This document shows positions 1 to 7,633 of a stretch of DNA of 18,947 bases, one piece after another. The notes beneath the pieces are model-generated. The model searched no databases and was not told the DNA's origin. It worked only from the letters and a program-made list of their open reading frames with translations. Position numbers and translations under genes: made by a program. Position 1 is the stretch's first letter; each line of letters starts with the position of its first letter. The stretch lies in contig LSSN01005690.1 of assembly GCA_001970855.1 (NCBI GenBank), forward strand, positions 1 through 18,947, read 5' to 3'. The stretch comes from Smittium culicis (lineage: Eukaryota; Kickxellomycota; Harpellomycetes; Harpellales; Legeriomycetaceae).

Positions 1-505
1 GGAAAAACTAAAATAACTTCCAGTTATGCTATATTTGTGATTTTAAGCCCTAAAGAATGACGCTCTGGTTCTTCAACGGAAAAAGTATGCCACATAAATC
101 GTCATTCTATTCAGTACATATGCCCTGTGTTAGCTTATAGGAATTATAAAGCTAGAATTGCTTCAGAGCATTGTTGGGGACCTCATAAACTTAATGATGA
201 AATAAAAATTAACTATTTGATAAGAAACTTTAAATTCACGCATAAGAAAATAACTGCGCAAAGGATTGGCAAACATATAAACAGTTTGATGGATTTAATA
301 CCATTGTCTGCCCATGAAAAGAGACCTAAATCCAGAGCACCTAGCTCAACCAATTGCATCAAAATCTGGCGTATCATATGAGAATGTTATTTCTCTTGGA
401 TTTTGGTCAAGTAAGGGGATATTTGATACTTATTACCAGCTTTAAAGAGCTCCGCTAAACATAATTACAAACCTGGTATTAAGAGAAAAATCTGGAGTAA
501 CATAA
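1..505 (+). pseudogene. Tyrosine recombinase C-terminus of DIRS-like element A, broken
   Basis: The frame from base 1 reads as the catalytic half of a DIRS-type tyrosine recombinase. It includes a CPVLAYRNYKARIA segment (121-162) typical of the central part of fungal DIRS recombinases, then SLMDLIP and the KSRA segment holding an arginine (codon 334-336). A TGA at 58-60 breaks the frame. Near 336-340 the reading shifts by one base, after which SKSGVSYENVISLGFWSS and IFDTYYQL follow. The active-site tyrosine is expected in the last motif, and both tyrosine codons (431-436) survive. A TAA at 443-445 interrupts the last segment, and the family frame ends at TAA 503-505, inside the internal complementary region. 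With two stops and one frameshift it cannot make an intact enzyme. The homology call rests on motif recognition only. Confidence 0.75.
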
Positions 506-555
506 TTATATTTTACGAATGAAATACAATGATAATTTTAGCCGAAGTCATGAAG
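497..555 (+). repeat. Internal complementary region part 1 of DIRS element A (predicts the left terminus)
   Basis: It overlaps the recombinase stop. Its reverse complement closely matches 1071-1128. By analogy with element B, where the corresponding segment complements the start of the left repeat, this segment should be complementary to the unseen left end of element A. The short palindromic core GAAGTCATGAAGAC lies at its inner edge (544-557). Confidence 0.55.
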
Positions 556-595
556 ACTTATTATTATTGTATGAAGAGTAAAATAAAATTATGTT
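556..595 (+). repeat. Internal complementary region part 2 of DIRS element A
   Basis: This 40-base arm is the inverted copy of 765-804 with a single mismatch. It contains a run of TTA/ATT triplets followed by GTATGAAGAGTAAAATA. In a DIRS element this segment pairs with the extreme right end, which places the end of element A close to 804. Confidence 0.7.
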
Positions 596-764
596 CCGTC
601 ACCCGCAGCCCTACTGGCTTATTAAAAATGGTAAAGTTTAGGAATGAGACGTACCTTGGTTTATATAGTTGGAAGAAATTTATTTTAATTATGCATATAT
701 ATTTTAAAAAATTTTATTTTTACATTGAATAATTGTTTTTCGATTATATAATAAAATTGGCAAC

Positions 765-804
765 AACATAATTGTATTTTACTCTTCATACAATAATAAT
801 AAGT
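765..804 (-). repeat. Outer end of the right terminal repeat of DIRS element A
   Basis: Inverted partner of 556-595 (39/40). The terminal repeat itself probably occupies about 600-804, an AT-rich stretch with no surviving reading frame. The left repeat needed to define its inner edge lies outside the window. Confidence 0.68.
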
Positions 805-1070
805 AATTAAATTTTGTTTGAGTTTGTTTCGTGTTTTTAATATTTCCTTTATTCAAAACTAAAAAGAATCTGCTTTTTTCCTTTGAGGAAAAAGACTCCT
901 TTTTATACGTAAACAATTCATAAGTTTAAACGTATATAATAAAATAACATAGATAATAATACTAAGTAGATACTCATGAACATTATGCTTAGAGCGCAAA
1001 CATTTAATTATTTGCATCATAATGTTTGTGACTTATGGATCCGCAACCAAATATATTAATGCATTTCATT
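805..1070. other. Non-coding spacer between DIRS end A and an orphan terminus
   Basis: No gene is visible. There is a short hairpin with 9-base arms (AACATTATG at 979-987 and CATAATGTT at 1018-1026) and a T-rich/A-rich foldback near 870-895. Nothing here ties it to a known element. Confidence 0.5.
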
Positions 1071-1128
1071 TAAGTCTTCATGACTTTGACTAAAATTACC
1101 ATGGATTTATTATTATTAAAATTATATG
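1071..1128 (+). repeat. Orphan left terminus of a DIRS-A family element
   Basis: This segment closely matches the reverse complement of 497-555, especially over its first 48 bases, starting AAGTCTTCATGACTT. Because part 1 of the internal complementary region predicts the left terminus, the segment looks like the beginning of another plus-strand copy. No gag of this family follows. It may be a truncated copy, a recombination scar, or the second half of a head-to-tail arrangement. Confidence 0.45.
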
Positions 1129-1600
1129 AGATAGAAGTTATAGAAAAGAGGACAAGGACATGAGATTGAAGATAAATGTTGTAAAGTTTAGCCATTTCAG
1201 GGAGATGGCTAAGCTCGGGTTTATATAACTATTTTTTATGAATATAATTCTAAATCTTGTTATTTCTATCAGAAAACTACTAATTGTTATAACAATGTAG
1301 CGGTAATCAGCTTACTTTTTGACCCATTTGAACAATTGAAAGTTGAGCCCATTGCAATTGATAGTGTAATCCTTGTCATGAAGAATAAGATGATCAACAA
1401 GTTTTATTTCTGTTGTTACATAGCTCATATATAATTTAAATTTTATTTCTAAATAAATCATCTTGAAAATAATCATATTTACAGTCTGAGCAGCATAGTA
1501 TACAATAATATCTAATAAAACTAACCATGTAAAAATTATAGAAAATATTTAGCTCATTCCTCCAAATCTCTCCCTTTCTTCACAAGTAAAAATCGGTCAG
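1129..1600. other. Unassigned AT-rich stretch between the DIRS terminus and the Gypsy gag
   Basis: No reading frame with recognisable similarity is present. A small hairpin (AGCCAT/ATGGCT) occurs near 1190-1210. The 5' LTR and primer-binding site of the Gypsy element would be expected here, but I found no convincing direct repeat of this stretch in 6247-6880. Confidence 0.45.
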
Positions 1601-1620
1601 AAATAATAGTAATAATAATT

Positions 1621-2250
1621 ATGAAACGCGATAAAAACAAATCCAAGCTCAAGAAAATGATATTTCATAATAATGAGTATTTCAATAACATGATTAGAGT
1701 TCAGGTGCAAGCCTAGATCCACGAGTATTTCCAAGCATAAACAGAAGTGCAAGTCAAAAAAAAAACACACACAATCCCTAGTACAAGCACATGCAATGAA
1801 ACAAGCTAGAATACAAACACAGATATTCAAAAACAAATTTCATTATAACTACTTCCGACTAGCGGTGCCGATCTTTACTATCAAAATCAAACTCACAGAC
1901 ACCGTAAAGCTTGACGGTGATGTGTTTGAATATGAATCATTATTGAACATGGGAATATTCTTCTAATCCATTTCAGAGTTATTCGCCAAAGATACAAGCA
2001 AGATATTATTATATGAGCATATATCATTAGAACTGCTTCTTGTTTTTTCGGAGCACTGATAATACAGAAAGGCTCATATCTTCAAAGCTAATTTTCTTTC
2101 ATTAATAAAATCTGAATCGACTTTACCCTCTCAGCTACAGTATAATGAACTGAGGAATAATCAGAAACTGAAATTAGTCATCGAGTTCATTAAAAGTATA
2201 CGCTAAAGAATTCATATCCCTTATACGATAAAGTAGGTTTTGCAACACTA
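1621..2250 (+). pseudogene. Gag-like remnant of the Gypsy element
   Basis: From ATG 1621 the frame gives a basic, glutamine-rich stretch including VQVQA and EYFQA, each followed by a stop (TAG 1714-1716, TAA 1738-1740) in contexts where CAG or CAA would be usual. After a frame change it reads IKLTDTVKLDGDVFEYESLL (about 1886-1945), then KDTSKILLYEHISLE. This order, a Gln-rich head followed by a K-x-D-G-D segment and a helix-rich capsid-like part, resembles Ty3/Gypsy gag proteins. The resemblance is weak at residue level and the assignment leans on position directly upstream of a clear pol. The downstream limit is arbitrary because the frames become unreadable. No zinc knuckle was seen. Confidence 0.45.
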
Positions 2251-3150
2251 ATCTGATAAATCAATCTTTTTTTGTACTAAGCCCAAAAAAAAAAAAATTC
2301 AGTACCTGGTTTTTTCAGGTCTAATAGATTCTCTCATAAATATAACAAGGGTATCAATCAGGCTTGAAAACAGTTTAATATGATTTTCCAGATAAATGAC
2401 GAAAAATTCGAATTTTTATGCCAAAATATATTTAGTTGACAGGCTCCACTAAATCAGACTAACTGAAAACAGCCAGTTCAACAGGAAAAAAATTTTTATG
2501 ACGGAAAAAGATGCCATAACTTCCAAACCTAGAGTCCCGCTCAGCGAAAAAATATTAAAGACAACGATACGAACTATGGTTATGCATATACTGTGGATTC
2601 AGCAGCAGCATCGAACTTTAGTGCCGCCAAAAGAAATTCCCGAGAAAATTTAACACTCAAAAGAATATCGAATGTTAACTACGAGTAAGACTATAACTTT
2701 TGATACAAAATAGTAAGTTATATAACCATTTTATTTTAATAACAATACTATATTCTAATACCCTAAAATATTTTGCTAATAAAATAATCTTGCTGTATTT
2801 AGAAGCAAGTGAAAAAAATTTCGATCTAGAGTTTACACCGAAATATTTTAACAAGCCTGAAAAAACTTTTTTCTCGATACAGGTGAAAACGTCAAATTTA
2901 AAACCACTTTTTTAGGACAATCCCAAACAAATGTACTAAAATATTCAGGACATTTATCAGAACGCAAAAAATAAAGATCAAATTGTATCCTATACACTCT
3001 CAATAAAATCCCATCAATCTTTATACGTCATGGTTAAAAAATAAAAACCCAGATATCAACTGGAAATCTAGAATCTTTAGCTTCAATAATATCAAATTCT
3101 GCAAAAAGCCATCTCTAAACGCTATTTATGAAATATAATACGAAACATAG
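2251..3150 (+). other. Unreadable part of the Gypsy element (gag tail / protease expected)
   Basis: This lies between the gag-like and RT remnants. All plus frames are broken by stops, and the longest open piece (2700-2915) has no recognisable motif. A protease with a D-S/T-G active site would be expected here, but I could not see one. Confidence 0.4.
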
Positions 3151-3194
3151 ATAGCCAAGGAAGCAGAAATCAAAAATAAAATCAACTGATTTCT

Positions 3195-3930
3195 GAACTA
3201 CCTGAGGAATACAGAAAGCTCAGAAGCGTCACAATCAAATATTTCGTAGATCAATTACCGACTCATATAAAATAAGACTGTTCTAATGCTCCAATCCCAA
3301 ATTAAAACCCGATATGGGGTCCAATTATTCATCCACACCAAGGGTATCAAGTCTCTTAATATGTATATCGAATAATAACTGATGAGAGCGATATAAAAAT
3401 ACAAGTCAGCCTCAGAATCCCCAATTATGTTCACTAGAAGGAAATATTATAACTTATTAATTTTAGATGACTATATTATACTCAATGAAATGACAGTCAA
3501 ATAACGGCACCGCCACTATATAATTAAAGATACAATTAATCTTCTCAATATAGCTAAATTATTTAATAAACTTGAAGTTAGAGGTGAATACGACTTGGTA
3601 CGAATAAAACAGAGCGATGGATAGAAAACCGACTTCAAGTTTTGATATGTTCATTTCAACTAACAGGTAGTATCTTTATGTATTTCAAATTTCCGACAAC
3701 CCTCCAACATTTGATAAAAAGCGTAATCATAGAATTAATGGGTTACTATGCGATAAATTATCTAGGATAAATCTTTATTAACTTAAATTTGGCCAATAAA
3801 CTTACTGAGAATGCCAGGTCGTACTCAGTAAATTAAAAGAAACTCAACTGAATTTCAGATTATGTAAGTGTAAGTTATAAGTAGCTGAAATCGATTTTAA
3901 TAAACGTGTAATATCTGAAATTGTAATAAA
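3195..3930 (+). pseudogene. Reverse transcriptase remnant, Ty3/Gypsy type
   Basis: The N-terminal approach to the RT domain is visible as DQLPTH followed by WGPI. A frameshifted series follows: a SPIMF-type segment, NEMTVK, KDTINLLNIAKLFNKLEVRG and EYDLVRIK, ending with a KTDF piece after TAG 3622-3624. Then comes FPTTLQHLI, the counterpart of the APATFQ segment. The motif A aspartate is replaced by glutamate (KLE instead of KLD). The catalytic YxDD box is destroyed: codons 3759-3770 read Y-L-G-stop. LNLANKLTEN follows as the usual post-catalytic helix. The RT identity is secure from the order and spacing of motifs. The enzyme would be inactive even apart from the stops. Confidence 0.8.
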
Positions 3931-4189
3931 ACCGCCCCTAAAAAAATAAAGTACATCATGGAATAGAAAGAAAATACTTCAGCAAAAGGTATTCATATTT
4001 TTAGGCTTTTTGATTTATTTCAGGAAATTTATTACAAAAAACTTGATGGTTCCCCTACCTATAAACAAGCTAGCCAGTAAAGAAAAAAATTTCAACTGTA
4101 CTGAAGAGTGAGAAATTAATTATAAAAGCCCAGTTGCTTCCCTTGTAAATTATCGAGTTCAAAGATATTCTGGACCTAATCAAGAAAAT

Positions 4190-4520
4190 ATATTCGAAGC
4201 AGATGTATCAGATTTTTATAATGGTTCAAAAATATCAAAAGCTGATTTTTACGGCAACTTCAAACAGATCAAATACCTTTCCAAGAAAACCAACAACCCA
4301 GATGTTAGCTTTTATGTCCAAAATAAGAAATAATTTGGAATATTAGCTGCACTGAGTAGATAGAGATACTAATTGGAAGGCACAAACATGATATCACTTT
4401 ATTATCACATTATAAAAACGTTTATTACTGAAAAAACGCAAAGTCTTACAACCAGTGGCATTAAAGATGGTTCCAAGAATTCTCAAGATCCAATTTCCAA
4501 ACCTAATTAAGATAAGGAAA
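4190..4520 (+). pseudogene. RNase H remnant, Ty3/Gypsy type
   Basis: The frame reads FEADVSDF, the counterpart of the DAS segment with the first catalytic aspartate. YLSKKTNNPDVSFY follows, matching the family's SRKL region. Then comes a GILAAL block in which the usual KEL glutamate position falls on a stop (TAA 4331-4333), and then LEGTNMISL. Two more stops sit in this block (TAG 4361-4363 and TAA 4370-4372). After the RT this is the normal Ty3/Gypsy order. The domain degrades quickly after about 4470, and the RQ-RW segment is only faintly visible in another frame. Confidence 0.68.
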
Positions 4521-4666
4521 TCTGAGAATAATAATTGACGCACAATCACTAAGACCATAAATCAAAGATAAAATATCCATAATTTATAAAATTTTAATAC
4601 TATGCCATTTTCTTAGCGTGGTTGTAGCAAACAATAAAATAGATACCAAAATTTAATCCTATAATT

Positions 4667-4693
4667 ATATTAAATTAAATTAAATTAAATTAA
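4667..4693. repeat. Pentanucleotide microsatellite (AAATT)n
   Basis: About five tandem copies of a TTAAA/AAATT pentamer lie within the decayed Gypsy element between its RNase H and integrase remnants. They probably arose by slippage after the element died. Confidence 0.8.
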
Positions 4694-4780
4694 TCGAATA
4701 GTAAAATCCACGATATCTAAATTAAAATTAATATGGGAATATCATCAGCTAAAAATAAAATATATAACCCGGAAATAAGC

Positions 4781-5820
4781 ATAAGTGATATTATGATCTC
4801 TTATTACGACTCAAAAATAACCGGCTACCTAGGAATAGATAAGAAAATAGATCTGATTAAAAGAAAATATTAGTTCCTAAGTATAATTAATTAGACTTAT
4901 AGCTAAAATAAGCTTTACGAAACCTTTTGGAAAATAAACCAAGAAAATAATATAAAATATAAAATTCCACAACGGTTACCTTTCTCAAATAAACTATGTA
5001 GCTTAGTTGTCGTGTTTGTATTTGCCAAGCTACACAAATCAAACGAATAATCAATGATTTTAATGGTAGTATACCGACCCATGAAAGTAAAAAAACTCTA
5101 CCTTTGAAAAAACTACCAGGTTCCGAGAAAACCACAGATCTGCTTCTCAAAATTTTTTTTCTCAGTGTGTATTCCTCAGCAAAATAGTTTAGGACTAAGG
5201 AATTCAATTCGCAGTTAAATTCTACCGCAGACTAATGGAAATTTCAAAAATTAAAGAGATAGTGACTTCCAGCTTCCACCCAGAAGCCAATAGACAGACT
5301 GAGAGAATTATCGGATTCTCGAATAGTACCTCAGATTGTAAGATAATTACTATGAATCTGATTAACGCGATCTAATAAAGCTTGCTCAATTTTCTTAAAA
5401 TCAAAAAAAGCAAACATCTAAAAAACACGAGCATTTCATCAAAGTTATGGGGGTATCACCCTGAAATCATCGCAGCAACCAATTTTGATTCTTCAGTCCA
5501 TGATACTGAGCCAAGAATCAATAATATGAAAAGCATAAACACTCGCATTTCAACTTATCTTAGTGACTCTATCTAATCATAAAAAACCTCGCCCGGAAAG
5601 AACAGAAACGATAGCCCTGAATATCATAAAGGCGATAAAGGATGATTCAATTCCAGGAATATCAAAGCTCATCAGTTGAGCTAAAATTTGGATCATAGAC
5701 TCGTATTTCCGTTTATAGCAATAATTAAAATCAATAGTTTTTCGTTTATATTATATCTCCCCGAATATATGAGAATAAACTCTGTATTAAACGCATACCT
5801 GATAGAAAAACACCAAGGAA
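4781..5820 (+). pseudogene. Integrase remnant, Ty3/Gypsy type, with GPF-like tail
   Basis: Codons 4781-4870 read as the zinc-binding head. The segment YYDSKITGYLGIDKKIDLIK has tyrosine at both positions where the family has histidine, and TAG 4871-4873 replaces the W of the following YYW block. The central part (4874-5150) is badly shifted. The core resumes with an aspartate codon at 5193-5195 (followed by TAA), GIQFAVKF, and then FHPEANRQTERI, with the catalytic glutamate codon at 5301-5303. WGYHPE lies near 5450. The C-terminal module is readable at 5622-5820: GDK, a stop, NIK, LDHR, then VFPF in place of GPF, then LPEYMRIN. The family assignment is secure. Function is lost through stops, shifts and the missing histidines. 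Confidence 0.83.
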
Positions 5821-5919
5821 ACATAATAGAATGTCGACACGAAGAACAGTAGTCCAGTTACGAAACTGGGACTTAATAATCTACTTAAAAAGTAATAATA
5901 GGCTGCAATTTCACTATAG

Positions 5920-6246
5920 ATGACTTTAGTATTTGGTTATTACCAAAGTTCATTATGTTACAATCGTGTGTGGGAATATTCAGATAAATTTACACAGAAA
6001 TATGTAAAATCTCAGTTTCTAACACAATTCCCAACAAAGCTCACCTCATACAGTATAATTCCATCAAGAAATAAAACAAACAAACCACATACTCTGATTC
6101 AGTGTATCCTATTCAAATTTAAATCATTTTCGCGCACTACCGGTGAGAGCTCCGAAGCAACGGGAGTTGGGAACTCGGGAGCGAGATTAGGCGTGACAGG
6201 TGCCGATAACCTTCTCGGTGCCAGCGGAAATTTTTACTATTTTTAG
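5920..6246 (+). pseudogene. Probable chromodomain and C-terminal tail of Gypsy pol
   Basis: An open stretch of 108 codons follows the integrase tail and ends at TAG 6244-6246. Its first third contains GYYQSSLCYNRVWEYSDKF, whose spacing of GY to WE resembles the end of a retroelement chromodomain (W-x-G-Y ... W-E-P). The middle is basic and Ser/Thr-rich. The last 38 codons are Gly/Ser/Ala-rich (GESSEATGVGNSGARLG) and are markedly GC-rich compared with everything around. Known role of such domains: binding modified histone tails to steer integration. The chromodomain call is tentative because the aromatic cage residues upstream of 5920 are not readable. It is listed as a pseudogene because it belongs to a broken polyprotein and probably never had its own start. 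Confidence 0.45.
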
Positions 6247-6881
6247 CTCAAATTACCCACTACGCCGCTTCACAGTCCAGTTATCCGAATTATTTTTTGG
6301 AAAACAGTGTCATAATCCAATTTATAATTGAACAGTCGATGCGATAATCGTGACCAACCGACGATCTCCCAAGTATATGGATCTCATTGACCCATCCATG
6401 CACTCACCTAGCTGGTTTCATTTTCCCTTTCAATATCTATATACTGATAGCATACTACTAGCCATGAATGCTATGCTATCATAGAGTTTAATTCTTCCTA
6501 AAACCGTAGGCCTTTTGTGCTCTATAATATTTATACCGAATAAATCGTCTTAAAGATAGCCACCTCAACGTAGTATCATATGTTAATAGGTCAAATATTA
6601 AAAAATAGTCAGTAATAATAGTCTAACAACAATTTATTTTATTTTTATTTTATATTAACGAAAACCAATATATTTATAGGCAATAATTTAGATATACTAA
6701 TAACCAATGTGTTATATTACGCTTCGATTATTGAGTGGGCGCTGAATTTATTGGTGCTTTCAATGAAATAGCAACATATCTATGATTACAAGGATCTAAA
6801 TTTTACATACAATGCTGCAGATAAATCTAACCTCGCAAAATATAATTTGCTTCATTCATGACTTCAAATTCTCTGAAAATA
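6247..6881. other. Non-coding stretch downstream of the Gypsy polyprotein (3' LTR expected)
   Basis: No gene is visible. The 3' LTR should begin shortly after the polyprotein stop, but no clear direct repeat with 1129-1600 was found by eye. The stretch includes a perfect 10-base-stem hairpin at 6445-6481 and a T-rich tract near 6630-6655. Confidence 0.45.
6445..6481. repeat. Perfect 10-bp inverted repeat with 17-base loop
   Basis: TGATAGCATA (6445-6454) is the exact reverse complement of TATGCTATCA (6472-6481). It lies in the presumed 3' end of the Gypsy element. Its function is unknown and it may be a chance or transposon-terminal hairpin. Confidence 0.6.
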
Positions 6882-6988
6882 AGAATATTGCCCGAGAGTA
6901 AGCATATTCTACGAGAGTTAGAATATTGCTCGAGAGTTAGCATATTTTCCGAGAGTAAACATATTCTACAAGAAAAACATATTCTAAT
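6882..6988. repeat. 19-bp minisatellite, about 5.5 units
   Basis: The units start at 6882, 6901, 6920, 6939, 6958 and 6977 (partial), with a consensus close to AGCATATTCTACGAGAGTT. The first four units keep the GAGAGT half; later units lose it to A-rich sequence. The array stops 10 bp before MITE copy 1. Confidence 0.88.
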
Positions 6989-6998
6989 ATATCTTTAT

Positions 6999-7187
6999 CC
7001 CTTCCCCAGGGCATAGACAGTTTTTGATCTATTAAATTTATTGAACTGTGGTCAACACAAGTAATTTAATTCCGAGACTCATATAAAAATTATCATATTT
7101 TAGAATAGCAGCAAATAGTAAATTTACATATAAGTTATAACCGAATCAATAAATTCGTTTTTACAAAGATTGTTGGACATATTAGGG
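6999..7187 (+). mobile_element. 189-bp MITE family, copy 1 (piggyBac-like ends)
   Basis: Non-coding element of 189 bp starting CCCTTCCCC and ending in ATTAGGG, flanked by TTAT (6995-6998) and TTAA (7188-7191). The subterminal left part reads GGGCATAGACAGTTTTTGAT and the right part CCGAATCAATAAATTCG, both shared with the other copies. TTAA target duplications with ends starting CCCTT are typical of piggyBac-superfamily elements (established knowledge). Assignment to that superfamily is inference because no transposase is in the window. Confidence 0.75.
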
Positions 7188-7191
7188 TTAA

Positions 7192-7633
7192 AAAAGAAAT
7201 TGGCTAAGTCCTGAGCTTTACAATGAAAAAAGAAGCTGTCTGCGTTTTGTATCTTTTTTTTTAGATGTTATGCTCTACTTTCTAGTATTCAGCTAAATAG
7301 CACCGAATTATTGGGTAATCAGGAATGGATGAGTTTTTATAAAGCCAGTAAATCCTATACCTTATAGGCTAGTATAAAAGCGAAAGTACTGTTTTCCCAA
7401 CGAATCAAGGTCGAATTTAGAGTAGCTTTCCAATCATACTCATTGAAAGCGTGATCAATTTCCTTGAATTTTTTTTTCTCTAAATGAAAACTTTTGAACT
7501 CGAATAAAAAAAAACTGCAAGTTATTGCTGAAGCGTCTGCATATTCTAAAGTAACTCAACTACTTGTGATCCTGGCTATTTATTCCAACACACGTTAGCT
7601 TCTAGTTTAAATATCTTACAGAGTAACCATAAA
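7192..7633 (+). promoter_or_regulatory. Upstream region of SSF1
   Basis: No gene is visible between the MITE and the SSF1 start. A TATA-like TATAAAAG lies at 7373-7380, about 250 bases before the ATG. Several A and T tracts follow (7467-7518). The start codon sits in the favourable context AAAATGG. The actual transcription start cannot be placed by sequence alone. Confidence 0.35.

Larger units (their letters stand above)
1..804 (+). mobile_element. DIRS-like retrotransposon A, right-hand end (continues beyond the left edge)
   Basis: This is the right end of a tyrosine-recombinase retrotransposon whose body lies outside the window. Seen: the C-terminal part of a DIRS-type recombinase (1-505); an internal complementary region starting at the recombinase stop (about 497-595); and a right terminal repeat ending near 804. 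Positions 556-595 and 765-804 are inverted copies with 39 of 40 bases matching, as expected if the internal region is complementary to the outer end of the right repeat. Known for the family: DIRS elements carry inverted terminal repeats plus an internal region complementary to both outer ends, used to make a circular intermediate. The near-perfect match suggests that this copy is younger than element B. The left end is off-window. Confidence 0.72.
1621..6246 (+). mobile_element. Degenerate Ty3/Gypsy retrotransposon, probably chromodomain-bearing
   Basis: Plus-strand fragments appear in the canonical Ty3/Gypsy order: gag-like, reverse transcriptase, RNase H, integrase with zinc-binding head, core and GPF-like tail, then a probable chromodomain. 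No frame stays open for more than about 110 codons. Several tryptophan positions of the family are stops: TAG 3622-3624 in the segment normally reading EWKTAF, TAG 4361-4363, TAG 4871-4873 and TGA 5643-5645. Both zinc-binding histidines of the integrase have become tyrosines. RT before integrase excludes a Copia arrangement. LTRs, primer-binding site and polypurine tract could not be fixed, so the limits given are those of the coding remains. The element is dead and older-looking than either DIRS copy. Confidence 0.82.

Noticed and set aside
1071..1128. Reading this segment as the right end of DIRS element A, which would put the element end near 1130
   Set aside because: The 39/40 inverted pair 556-595 / 765-804 sits at the spacing seen in element B and already gives a right end near 804; the segment at 1071 instead fits the predicted left terminus.
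1597..1836. 79-codon Cys-rich minus-strand frame that could look like a secreted peptide
   Set aside because: It is antisense to the Gln-rich gag-like remnant, whose CA-rich sequence yields Cys/Val codons on the other strand; no start context or domain supports it.
4887..5207. 106-codon minus-strand reading frame
   Set aside because: It lies antisense to the Gypsy integrase remnant and has no recognisable motifs; a shadow of decayed sequence.
1129..6880. LTR pair of the Gypsy element
   Set aside because: Candidate stretches 1129-1600 and 6247-6880 were compared by eye; only short AT-rich coincidences were found, not a convincing direct repeat.
6882..6988. Short regular repeats as a CRISPR array
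   Set aside because: The 19-bp units are directly abutting with no spacers, and the context is eukaryotic.
7192..7633. A tRNA or other small RNA gene upstream of SSF1
   Set aside because: No pair of A-box and B-box motifs and no cloverleaf-like pairing could be found; the same holds for the other gene-free stretches.
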